Below are positions 19,309 to 26,239 of a stretch of 36,815 nt of DNA, one piece after another. The notes under the pieces are model-generated. The model was not told the origin of the DNA. It searched no databases and worked only from the letters and a program-made list of their open reading frames with translations. The DNA is taken from positions 1 through 36,815 of the forward strand of contig DXIW01000005.1 of assembly GCA_019112625.1 (NCBI GenBank). Reading direction: 5' to 3'. This stretch comes from Candidatus Acutalibacter stercorigallinarum (GTDB taxonomy: Bacteria > Bacillota > Clostridia > Oscillospirales > Acutalibacteraceae). The translations under genes and the position numbers were made by a program. The stretch's first letter is position 1, and every line of letters starts with the position of its first letter.

Positions 19309-21177
19309 ATGACCTATAACGCCGGTACGGTGGATGTGGCGGTAATCGGGGCGGGGCACGCGGGCATTGAGGCCGGGCTGGCCGCCGCCCGGCTGGGGTG
19401 CTCCACGGTGGTGTTCACCATCAATCTGGACGCGGTGGGAAACTGCCCCTGCAACCCCAGCATCGGGGGCACGGCCAAGGGCCACCTGGTGCGGGAGATC
19501 GACGCCCTGGGGGGCGAGATGGGCAAGACCGCCGACGCCTGCACCATCCAGAGCCGGATGCTGAACCTGGGAAAGGGGCCGGCGGTCCACTCCCTGCGGG
19601 CCCAGATCGATCGGAACCAGTACGCCCGCACCATGAAGCACAAGCTGGAGACCTGCCCCAACCTGCTGCTGCGCCAGGCCGAGGTGGTCAAGCTGGAGCA
19701 GGACGGGGGCGACTGGCTCCTCACCACACGGCTGGAGGCGGTGTACCGGGCCAAGGCGGTCATCATCGCCACGGGGACCTTTTTGGGCGGGAAGGTGTTC
19801 GTGGGGGACGTGTCCTACGAGAGCGGCCCCGACGGCATGTTCCCCGCCGCGTTTTTGCCCGATTCCCTGAAGGACCTGGGTATCGCACTGCGGCGGTTCA
19901 AGACCGGCACCCCCGCCCGGGTGCTGAAATCCTCCATCGACTTCACAAATCTGGAGGTTCAGCAAGGGGACGAGCCGGTGGTGCCCTTCTCCTACGAGAC
20001 CGAGGAAAAGCTGGAGAACAAGGCGGTGTGCCACATCAGCTGGACCAATGAAGCCACCCACCAGGTGATCAAGGACAACATCCACCGGTCCCCCCTCTAT
20101 GGCGGGGAGATCCAGGGCATTGGGCCCCGGTACTGCCCCAGCATCGAGGACAAGGTGGTGCGCTTCCCGGAAAAGGAGCGGCACCAGCTGTTTATCGAGC
20201 CCTGCGGCCTGGACACGGAGGAGATGTACCTCCAGGGCATGAGCTCCTCCCTGCCTGAGGATGTGCAGGTGGACTTTTACCACACCATCCCCGGGCTGGA
20301 GCACGTGCAGCTCATGCGCACGGCCTACGCCATCGAGTACGACTGCTGCGACCCCCGGGAGCTCACCGCGGCCCTGGAGTTCCGGGAGCTCCCCGGCCTG
20401 TACGGGGCGGGGCAGTTCAACGGCAGCTCCGGCTATGAGGAGGCCGCGGCCCAGGGGCTTGTGGCCGGCATCAACGCCGCCAGGAAGGTCCAAGGAAAAG
20501 AGCCGGTGATTCTGGACCGGGCCAGCTCCTACATCGGCACCCTCATCGACGACCTGATCACCAAGGGGGCCTCCGACCCCTACCGGATGATGACCAGCCG
20601 CTCGGAGTACCGGTTGGTGCTGCGCCAGGACAACGCCGACCAGCGCCTGACTCCCCTGGGCTGGGAGATCGGGCTCATCTCGGCGAAACGGTGGGCGAAA
20701 TTCCAGGAGAAGGAGGCCCAAAAGGCGGCAGAGCAAAAGCGGGCCCAGAATACGGTGTTCTCCCCCACAGAGGAGCTGAACCGTATTCTTGTTTCACGTG
20801 GAACATCCCCGGTGAACACCGGGGCCAGGCTGGCGGACTTGCTGCGGCGGCCCCAGATCACCTACCAGGACCTGGCGCCCATCGACACCAGCCGGCCAAA
20901 CTACCCGCCCGCGGTGTTCGAGGCGGTGGAGATCGCTCTCAAATATGAGGGGTACATCAAGCGCCAGCTGGCGGACATTGAGGAGATGCGCCGGGTGGAG
21001 CGGAAAAAGCTGCCCCTTACTGTGGACTACAGCCAGGTGAAGGGCCTGCGGCTGGAGGCCGCGGAGAAGCTGAACAAGGTAAAGCCCGAGAACATCGGCC
21101 AGGCGGGGCGCATCTCCGGGGTGAGCCCGGCGGACATCTCCGTGCTGCTCATCTGGCTTGCCGGGCGGCAGGGTTAA
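19309..21177 (+). CDS. mnmG: tRNA uridine-5-carboxymethylaminomethyl synthesis enzyme MnmG
   Basis: A 622-residue FAD enzyme (GidA) that works with MnmE on U34 of tRNA. The dinucleotide-binding motif GAGHAGIEAG (residues 14-23) and the family motif CNPSIGGTAKGHLVREIDALGG (Cys in CPCNPSIGG) are present; GSSGYEEAAAQGLVAGINAA is the second conserved block. Length is normal. GAGGTGA stands 7 bases before the ATG. It lies 281 bp after mnmE, beyond the hairpin array. A parS sequence is embedded in its coding part (20790-20805), encoding LVSRGT. Confidence 0.97.
   Translation: MTYNAGTVDVAVIGAGHAGIEAGLAAARLGCSTVVFTINLDAVGNCPCNPSIGGTAKGHLVREIDALGGEMGKTADACTIQSRMLNLGKGPAVHSLRAQIDRNQYARTMKHKLETCPNLLLRQAEVVKLEQDGGDWLLTTRLEAVYRAKAVIIATGTFLGGKVFVGDVSYESGPDGMFPAAFLPDSLKDLGIALRRFKTGTPARVLKSSIDFTNLEVQQGDEPVVPFSYETEEKLENKAVCHISWTNEATHQVIKDNIHRSPLYGGEIQGIGPRYCPSIEDKVVRFPEKERHQLFIEPCGLDTEEMYLQGMSSSLPEDVQVDFYHTIPGLEHVQLMRTAYAIEYDCCDPRELTAALEFRELPGLYGAGQFNGSSGYEEAAAQGLVAGINAARKVQGKEPVILDRASSYIGTLIDDLITKGASDPYRMMTSRSEYRLVLRQDNADQRLTPLGWEIGLISAKRWAKFQEKEAQKAAEQKRAQNTVFSPTEELNRILVSRGTSPVNTGARLADLLRRPQITYQDLAPIDTSRPNYPPAVFEAVEIALKYEGYIKRQLADIEEMRRVERKKLPLTVDYSQVKGLRLEAAEKLNKVKPENIGQAGRISGVSPADISVLLIWLAGRQG
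20790..20805 (+). promoter_or_regulatory. parS: parS site inside mnmG
   Basis: TGTTTCACGTGGAACA equals the reverse complement of the B. subtilis-type parS TGTTCCACGTGAAACA. ParB/Spo0J binds parS and spreads as a CTP-dependent clamp; this site is 4.3 kb from the spo0J gene in the same window and 7.7 kb from the probable origin. Exact match, so confident. Confidence 0.93.
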
Positions 21178-21201
21178 ATCGCAAGAGAGAGGAAGTTTGC
21201 C

Positions 21202-21915
21202 ATGGAGGATATTCGCAAGGACCTGCGGGACAAGGGGAAGGCCCTGGGCATCAAGATCACAGAGGGGCAGGCGGAGCAGTTCCAGACCTATATGGAGCTG
21301 CTGCTGGAGTGGAACGAGAAGATGAACCTGACCGCCATCACCCAGCCCGGGGAGATGGTGGAGAAGCACTTTTTGGACAGCCTGACCCTGCTTTTGGCCT
21401 GCAAGGTGAAGGAGGGGGCCAAGGTCATCGACGTGGGCACCGGGGCGGGGTTCCCGGGCATCCCTTTAAAAATACTGCGGCCGGATGTGGAGCTCACCCT
21501 GCTGGACAGCCTGAACAAACGGCTGACTTTTTTGGGGGAGGTCTGCGCCGCCCTGGGGCTGGAGAGCCGCCGGGTACACAAGCGGGCGGAGGAGGCCGGG
21601 CTGGACAAGGCCATGCGGGAGAGTTTCGACTTGGCTGTGGCCCGGGCGGTGGCGCCCCTGAACATTTTGTGTGAGTACTGTCTGCCCCTGGTGAAGATGA
21701 AGGGCTTTTTCGTGGCCATGAAGGGCCCCGGCGGGGAACAGGAGCTGCAGGAGGCGGAACACGCCCTGGAGGTGCTGGGGGGCACCGACGTGCGGGTGGA
21801 GAAAATCGCCCTGCCGGAAGCCGGGGAACGGGACCTGATCGTGGTGCAGAAAAAGCGCTTTACCCCCAAGGGCTACCCCCGCCACGGGGGGACCATCGCC
21901 AAACACCCCTTATAA
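21202..21915 (+). CDS. rsmG: 16S rRNA (guanine527-N7)-methyltransferase RsmG
   Basis: A 237-residue SAM-dependent methyltransferase (GidB) that makes m7G527 in 16S rRNA. The SAM-binding motif is VIDVGTGAGFPGIPLKI, followed by LLDSLNKRLTFL and later RAVAPLNILCEY, all GidB hallmarks. Length is typical. GAGAGAGGAAG precedes the ATG. It sits 24 bp after mnmG; the mnmE-mnmG-rsmG order is standard. Loss of this enzyme gives low-level streptomycin resistance in other bacteria. Confidence 0.96.
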   Translation: MEDIRKDLRDKGKALGIKITEGQAEQFQTYMELLLEWNEKMNLTAITQPGEMVEKHFLDSLTLLLACKVKEGAKVIDVGTGAGFPGIPLKILRPDVELTLLDSLNKRLTFLGEVCAALGLESRRVHKRAEEAGLDKAMRESFDLAVARAVAPLNILCEYCLPLVKMKGFFVAMKGPGGEQELQEAEHALEVLGGTDVRVEKIALPEAGERDLIVVQKKRFTPKGYPRHGGTIAKHPL

Positions 21916-21934
21916 ACAGGAGAGGAGAAACCCT

Positions 21935-22375
21935 ATGGAATTGATCCTGCGGAAAGCGGAGCCCCAGGACCTGGAGGCTCTGGACCAGGTGATGCTGGTC
22001 ATCAGCGACAACAAGGCGGACCCGGAGAAGGCCGCCGCCCTGCTGCGGCACATCAGCGGCGACCCCCAAAAGTACCTGCTGGTGGCCGTCGACCCGGAGA
22101 CCGGCACCCTCTGCGGCAGCCTGCTGGGGGTGGTGTTCGAGGACATCTGCGACACCTGCCGCCCCATCCTCTTGGTGGAGAACGTGGCGGTGCTGGAGGC
22201 CTACCAGGGCAAAGGCGTGGGCCGGCGGATGTTCCAGGAGGTGGAGCGCTGGGCCAAGGAGGAGTGGGATTGCCACTACGAGATTCTTGTCTCTGGCAAC
22301 CAACGCACCGGTGCACACCAGTTTTACCGGGCCCTGGGCTTCGATGAGGTAAAGGGCTTCAAGAAATATCTGTAA
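21935..22375 (+). CDS. GNAT family N-acetyltransferase
   Basis: A 146-residue acetyltransferase of the GNAT fold. The acetyl-CoA motif is VLEAYQGKGVGRRMFQ (consensus Q/RxxGxG/A as QGKGVG) after the strand LLVENVAV, and the C-terminal ...ALGFDEVKGFKKYL gives the usual end strand. The substrate is not predictable. It follows rsmG by 19 bp with AGGAGAGGAG as ribosome-binding site and ends at a strong terminator. No gene of this family stands between rsmG and noc in B. subtilis, so this is a lineage-specific insertion in a conserved neighbourhood. Confidence 0.9.
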   Translation: MELILRKAEPQDLEALDQVMLVISDNKADPEKAAALLRHISGDPQKYLLVAVDPETGTLCGSLLGVVFEDICDTCRPILLVENVAVLEAYQGKGVGRRMFQEVERWAKEEWDCHYEILVSGNQRTGAHQFYRALGFDEVKGFKKYL

Positions 22376-22380
22376 GGGAC

Positions 22381-22407
22381 GCCCCGGCACGCCGGGGCTC
22401 TTTTTTT
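22381..22407 (+). terminator. Terminator after the GNAT gene
   Basis: An 8-bp stem of G and C (22381-22388 with 22391-22398), then TC and seven T (22401-22407). It ends the long rpmH-to-GNAT gene run and precedes noc. Confidence 0.9.
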
Positions 22408-22482
22408 GCCCGGGAGGAAAATCCCGGGAAAAATTTTCCCCTCGACAAAAGGCAACAAAATCCCGGGGGCGGAGGTGGTACA

Positions 22483-23310
22483 ATGGCAGAGGAAGGGGGA
22501 GAGAGGCAGATGTTTTTCCGGGACAAGCTGAAGCTGACGAAACTGAGCCCAGACAAAATATTGCCCAACCCCTCCCAGCCCAGGAAGGTGTTCCAGGAGG
22601 AGGAGCTGGAGGGCCTGGCCCAGAGCATCGCGGAGAACGGCCTGCTGCAGCCGGTGACGGTGCGCAGGGAGAACGGCGCCTATTACCTCATCGCCGGGGA
22701 GCGCAGGCTGCGGGCCTGCAAGCTGGCGGGCCTCAAGGAGATCCCCGCCCTGGTGGCGGACTGCGAGCCCGAGGACAGCGCGGTGCTGGCCCTGCTGGAA
22801 AACCTCCAGCGCAAGGACCTGCAGATGTTCGAGCAGGCCAACGCCATCGTGAACCTGCTGCGGGAGTGGCAGATCACCCAGGAGGAGGCGGCCAAGCGCC
22901 TGGGCATGAGCCAGTCCTACCTGGCCAACAAGATCCGGCTGCTGAAGCTGAGCCCCGAGGAGCAGGAGGAGATCCTGAAGCACCATCTCAGCGAGCGCCA
23001 CGCCCGGGCACTGCTGCGGGTGGACGACATGACACTGCGCCAGAAGCTGCTGGCCACCGTTATCGAACGGGGGCTGAACGTGGCCCAGACCGAGGAGCTG
23101 GCCGCCGCGGCCCTGCAGCCCAAAAAGCCGGCGGGGAAACGGAAGCGCACCTTTATCGCCAAGGACATCCGGCTGTTCATCAACACCATCGACCACGCGG
23201 TGGACGCCATGAAAACCGCGGGCATCCCGGCCCAGACGGAGAAGAAGGAGACGGAAGAGTATATCGAGTGCACGGTGCGCATCCCCAAATCAAACAGAGT
23301 ACAAGTTTAA
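22483..23310 (+). CDS. noc: Nucleoid occlusion protein Noc
   Basis: A 275-residue ParB-family protein. The ParB N-domain has NPSQPRKVF and the CTP-binding GERRLRA; the HTH region is SYLANKIRLLKL, followed by SERHARALLRV; the end EEYIECTVRIPK matches the Noc ending EEYIQFTIRIPK of B. subtilis. The position (after rsmG, before soj) is that of noc. In B. subtilis Noc binds DNA sites over the nucleoid and blocks the division ring there, with an N-terminal amphipathic helix touching the membrane; here MFFRDKLKLTKL could do this. ATG 22483 has GGAGGT at the right distance; ATG 22510 (MFFRDK...) has GGGGGAG upstream and would put the helix at the very N-terminus, so the start is undecided. Confidence 0.87.
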   Translation: MAEEGGERQMFFRDKLKLTKLSPDKILPNPSQPRKVFQEEELEGLAQSIAENGLLQPVTVRRENGAYYLIAGERRLRACKLAGLKEIPALVADCEPEDSAVLALLENLQRKDLQMFEQANAIVNLLREWQITQEEAAKRLGMSQSYLANKIRLLKLSPEEQEEILKHHLSERHARALLRVDDMTLRQKLLATVIERGLNVAQTEELAAAALQPKKPAGKRKRTFIAKDIRLFINTIDHAVDAMKTAGIPAQTEKKETEEYIECTVRIPKSNRVQV

Positions 23311-23343
23311 CCCATTCCCTTATTCATTTCCCACAAGGAGGGG

Positions 23344-23383
23344 GCGGCCCGGCAGGCAACTGCCGGACCGCTCTTTCCTTTTT
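23344..23383 (+). terminator. Terminator after noc
   Basis: Arms GCGGCCCGGCAG (23344-23355) and CTGCCGGACCGC (23360-23371) pair with one mismatch around GCAA, followed by a T-rich run TCTTTCCTTTTT. Confidence 0.8.
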
Positions 23384-23410
23384 CCTGTGGTGGATTTTCC
23401 CCCACCGCTG

Positions 23411-23419
23411 TGCTATACT
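23411..23419 (+). promoter_or_regulatory. Extended -10 promoter for the P-loop kinase-like gene
   Basis: TGCTATACT (extended -10) about 46 bp upstream of the start codon. The matching -35 position has only TGGATT. The 12 bases CTGTGCTATACT are identical to the dnaA promoter. Confidence 0.5.
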
Positions 23420-23464
23420 GTGAAAAACGAGATCGGTCTTCTAGATAGAAAAAGGAGAGGGACG

Positions 23465-24253
23465 ATGCAGGCAGTATTAGTTTTTGTAGAGGGCGTCTCC
23501 GGGGTGGGAAAATCCACCATGGTACAGCGGCTGGAGGAAGACCTCCGGGCAAAAGGGATTGCCGTAACATCCTATTTGGAGGGAGACCCGGAAAATCCCA
23601 TTGATTTTTACAGTACCGCCTATCTCCCAGAAAGGGAACATAAAAGCATCTGCCAGCGCTATCCCGGGGAGCGGGAGAAAATCGCGGCCCACACCCGGGA
23701 TGTGGGCGGGGCGAAGCTGGTGCGCTACGGCGGGCCCGGAGGCCCTCTGTTTTCCCAACCAGTGCAAGGTGAGCTGGAGCAGAGGGAATTCTGTTACAAG
23801 CCCGCCCGGCCAGTTCCAGTGGAAGAATATCAGGTCGCCTGCCAAAAGGTGTGGGAGGATTTTTCTACAAGTCTGGGGGAAGACCAGGGAATTTTCCTGT
23901 TCGACGGCTCTCTGCTCCATCACCCCCTCAACGATTTGATGCGAAATTACCACCTTACCGCAGAGCGATCTGCCCAGCATGTCCAGGGACTTCTCCGGGC
24001 TCTGGGGCAGAGGCAACGCCATATCTTTTATCTGGAGACCCAAGATCTGGCCGGGCAGCTGGAGCAAGCCCGGAAAGAAAGGGGGCAGAAGCCTCTTTCC
24101 CCAAAACAGCTGGCTTTTTGGGAGGCGCGGTACCAGAGAGATCAGACCGTACTGGCCAGCTTGGAGGAAAAGTGCTGCCGCTACGATGTTACCCCAGGCT
24201 GGGATTTGGCCCGGGAACAGATGGCGGAGACCTTACTGAAATGTTTCATGTGA
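23465..24253 (+). CDS. P-loop NTPase, kinase-like (substrate unknown)
   Basis: A 262-residue protein with an N-terminal Walker A in FVEGVSGVGKSTM (about residues 6-18). The pattern EG(x)SGxGKST, then EGDPENPIDFYSTAYL, resembles a clostridial family of small P-loop kinase-like proteins with no assigned substrate; a thymidylate-kinase-like fold is plausible. Other blocks are EREKIAAHTRDVGGAKLVRYG and IFLFDGSLLHHPLNDLM, the latter like a Walker B strand. AGGAGAGGG precedes the ATG. It has its own promoter and noc terminator upstream, and it separates noc from soj, which adjoin in B. subtilis. Codons look more A/T-rich than in neighbours (for example GTATTAGTTTTTGTA), hinting at later arrival. 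A parS-like sequence spans its stop codon. Confidence 0.75.
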   Translation: MQAVLVFVEGVSGVGKSTMVQRLEEDLRAKGIAVTSYLEGDPENPIDFYSTAYLPEREHKSICQRYPGEREKIAAHTRDVGGAKLVRYGGPGGPLFSQPVQGELEQREFCYKPARPVPVEEYQVACQKVWEDFSTSLGEDQGIFLFDGSLLHHPLNDLMRNYHLTAERSAQHVQGLLRALGQRQRHIFYLETQDLAGQLEQARKERGQKPLSPKQLAFWEARYQRDQTVLASLEEKCCRYDVTPGWDLAREQMAETLLKCFM

Positions 24254-24257
24254 AACA
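24242..24257 (+). promoter_or_regulatory. parS: parS-like site across the stop codon of the P-loop gene
   Basis: TGTTTCATGTGAAACA differs from parS TGTTTCACGTGAAACA by one base near the centre. It lies 77 bp upstream of soj. One-mismatch parS sites still bind ParB in B. subtilis, so activity is likely. Confidence 0.8.
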
Positions 24258-24333
24258 TGGGAAAAACGCCCTTCCCTTTCTCCCCTGTTTGTGGTATCAT
24301 GGAAGAACCGAGTGAAAAAGGGGGAGTGAAGCC

Positions 24334-25098
24334 ATGGGGAAGATCATAGCCGTGGCCAACCAAAAGGGCGGCGTGGGGAAAACCACCACTGCCGTGAACC
24401 TGGCCGCCTCCCTGGGGAACTGGAAAAAGCGGGTGCTCCTGGTGGACACCGACCCCCAGGGCAACTCCACCAGTGGGGTGGGGGTGGACCGGCGCAGCTG
24501 CAGGCTGAGCACCTACGAGGTGCTGGTGAGCGGGGAAAAAGCCAAAGACGCCATTGTAAAGACGGCATTTGAGAATCTGGACCTGCTGCCCTCCAACATG
24601 GACCTGGCGGCGGCGGAGATCGAGCTGGCCAGCCTGGAAAAGCGGGAGGACAAGCTGAAGGAGGCCCTGGCCCCCATAAGGGCCAGCTACGACTACATCC
24701 TCATCGACTGCCCGCCCTCCCTGGGGCTCATCACCACCAACGCCCTGAACGCGGCGGACACCATCCTCATCCCCATCCAGTGCGAGTATTACGCCCTGGA
24801 GGGGCTCTCTCAGCTGATGAACACGGTGCGCCGGGTGAAGCGCCAGTACAACGAGCGGCTGGACATCGAGGGGGTGCTCCTCACCATGTACGACGGCCGG
24901 CTGAACCTGACCCAGCAGGTGGTGGAGGAAGTGAAGAAGTACTTCCCCCGGAAGGTGTTCAAGACTGTGATCCCCCGCACCGTGCGGCTCTCCGAGGCCC
25001 CGGGCTTCGGCCAGCCGGTGCTGTACTACGACAGGCTGAACCGAGGGGCCCAGGCCTACGGGGAGCTGGCCCGGGAGCTCATTAAAAACAATGGGTGA
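24334..25098 (+). CDS. soj: Chromosome partitioning ATPase Soj/ParA
   Basis: A 254-residue ParA-type ATPase. The deviant Walker A KGGVGKTT (residues 11-18), Walker A' [11 protein letters not shown] and Walker B IDCPPSLG are in place, along with C-terminal [16 protein letters not shown]. It binds DNA nonspecifically as an ATP dimer and is controlled by ParB; in B. subtilis it also regulates DnaA. GGGGGAGTGAAG precedes the ATG. It is followed after 27 bp by spo0J, and a parS-like site stands just upstream. Confidence 0.97.
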   Translation: MGKIIAVANQKGGVGKTTTAVNLAASLGNWKKRVLLVDTDPQGNSTSGVGVDRRSCRLSTYEVLVSGEKAKDAIVKTAFENLDLLPSNMDLAAAEIELASLEKREDKLKEALAPIRASYDYILIDCPPSLGLITTNALNAADTILIPIQCEYYALEGLSQLMNTVRRVKRQYNERLDIEGVLLTMYDGRLNLTQQVVEEVKKYFPRKVFKTVIPRTVRLSEAPGFGQPVLYYDRLNRGAQAYGELARELIKNNG

Positions 25099-25125
25099 GA
25101 CCTTGAAGACAGGAAGTGAGACGAT

Positions 25126-25965
25126 ATGAAAAAAAGGGGATTGGGAAAAGGGCTCGACGCTATCTTCGCCGAGAACAACGAGGCCGGCGAGGGCTCGGTG
25201 GCGGTGAAGATCGCCGATATTGAGCCCAACCGGGACCAGCCCCGGAAGGAGTTTGACAGCGCCGCCCTGGCGGAGCTGGCGGACTCCATCGCCCAGCACG
25301 GGGTGCTGCAGCCCCTCTTGCTGCGGCCCATGCTCTCCGGGGGGTACCGCATTGTGGCCGGGGAGCGCCGATGGCGGGCCGCCCGCATGGCGGGCCTCAC
25401 CGAGGTGCCCGCGGTCATCCGGGAGATGACCGACAGCGAGGAGATGCTCTTCGCCCTCATCGAGAATTTGCAGCGGGAGGACCTGACCCCCTTGGAGGAG
25501 GCCAGGGGCTACCGCACCCTGATCGAGGCCCAGGACCTGACCCAGGAAGAGGTCTCTCAGGCGGTGGGAAAGTCGCGGCCCTCGGTCACCAACGCCCTGC
25601 GGCTGCTGAACCTGCCGGAGGACATCCAGGAGATGCTGGAGCGGGGGGAGATCACCGCGGGACACGCCCGTACCCTGCTCAGCTTCCCAAACCAGGAGGC
25701 CATGCGCCTGGGCGCCCAAAAAGCCCGGGAGGGGGCCTCGGTGCGGGAGCTGGAAGCCATGGCCAAGCGCATGGCCCAGCAGGGCGAAGCGCCGTCGAAG
25801 GCCCCCCGGAAAAACCGCTATTTCGAAGAGGCCCAGCTGGCGGTGGGCGGATACCTGAACCGGAAGGTGAAGGTGGCGGGGAATCAGAAAAAGGGCACCC
25901 TGCAGATCGAGTTCTACGGCGAGGAGGACCTGCAGAACCTGCTGCACGAGCTGCATTTGGGGTGA
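25126..25965 (+). CDS. spo0J: Chromosome partitioning protein ParB/Spo0J
   Basis: A 279-residue CTP-dependent DNA clamp that loads at parS and recruits SMC. The N-terminus MKKRGLGKGLDAIF is the ParA-contact peptide found in chromosomal ParB; the CTP motifs are NRDQPRKEF and GERRWRAARMAGL; ENLQREDLTPLEEA and the HTH (SRPSVTNALRLLNLP) follow, then AGHARTLLS. The C-terminal dimer domain ends LQNLLHELHLG. It is coupled to soj, and the true Spo0J is told from Noc by its start and by the C-terminal dimer motif. Confidence 0.97.
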   Translation: MKKRGLGKGLDAIFAENNEAGEGSVAVKIADIEPNRDQPRKEFDSAALAELADSIAQHGVLQPLLLRPMLSGGYRIVAGERRWRAARMAGLTEVPAVIREMTDSEEMLFALIENLQREDLTPLEEARGYRTLIEAQDLTQEEVSQAVGKSRPSVTNALRLLNLPEDIQEMLERGEITAGHARTLLSFPNQEAMRLGAQKAREGASVRELEAMAKRMAQQGEAPSKAPRKNRYFEEAQLAVGGYLNRKVKVAGNQKKGTLQIEFYGEEDLQNLLHELHLG

Positions 25966-26011
25966 TGTGTGGTATAAGTGTGAAAGCTAGTTCGCTGTCG
26001 GATAGAGGGCA

Positions 26012-26120
26012 AAAATAGGAAAAGACCGTGATTTTTCCTGGACCGCTCTGCGGTCCAGATAAGAAACCCCCGACGAGGGTTTCTTACGGAAAATAGTCCA
26101 CTGGACTATTTTCCTATTTT
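26012..26120. repeat. Cloverleaf-like inverted-repeat element (spo0J-serS)
   Basis: An outer perfect 12-bp stem, AAAATAGGAAAA (26012-26023) with TTTTCCTATTTT (26109-26120), encloses three hairpins: CTGGACCG/CGGTCCAG (26038-26045, 26051-26058), TAAGAAACCC/GGGTTTCTTA (26060-26069, 26077-26086) and TAGTCCA/TGGACTA (26094-26100, 26102-26108). The last hairpin can instead extend to 13 bp (26088-26114) by invading the outer stem, so two folds compete. No T-box motif or specifier loop was found, although serS often has a T-box in Bacillota. Confidence 0.75.
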
Positions 26121-26145
26121 CCTGCGTTTGCTGTGTAGAAAAAGG

Positions 26146-26192
26146 CCGCGAGACGCTGTCTCGCGCTCTGCAAGCCTTTTGAAAAAGGCTTG
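26146..26192. repeat. Two further hairpins before serS
   Basis: GCGAGAC/GTCTCGC around GCT (26148-26164), then CAAGCCTTTT (26171-26180) with AAAAGGCTTG (26183-26192), a 10-bp stem with a two-base loop. The second could also pair with upstream AAAAAGGC. They follow the cloverleaf element directly. Confidence 0.6.
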
Positions 26193-26218
26193 ACCGAAAA
26201 CTTTTTACTGGGAATAGT
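26190..26218 (+). promoter_or_regulatory. Possible promoter for serS
   Basis: -35 TTGACC (26190-26195), 17-bp spacer, -10 AATAGT (26213-26218). The -35 lies at the edge of the last hairpin. A moderate match only. Confidence 0.4.
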
Positions 26219-26239
26219 TTTGCTAGAGGAGGACAAAAA

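Noticed and set aside
22442..22484. Sigma-A promoter TCGACA ... TACAAT directly at the noc start
   Set aside because: The spacing is 31 bp, and TACAAT overlaps the start codon; no usable -35 lies 16 to 18 bp upstream.
25966..26239. T-box riboswitch for serS
   Set aside because: I looked for the conserved GGGTGGNACCGCG-type motif and found none; the hairpins do not match stem I and antiterminator order.
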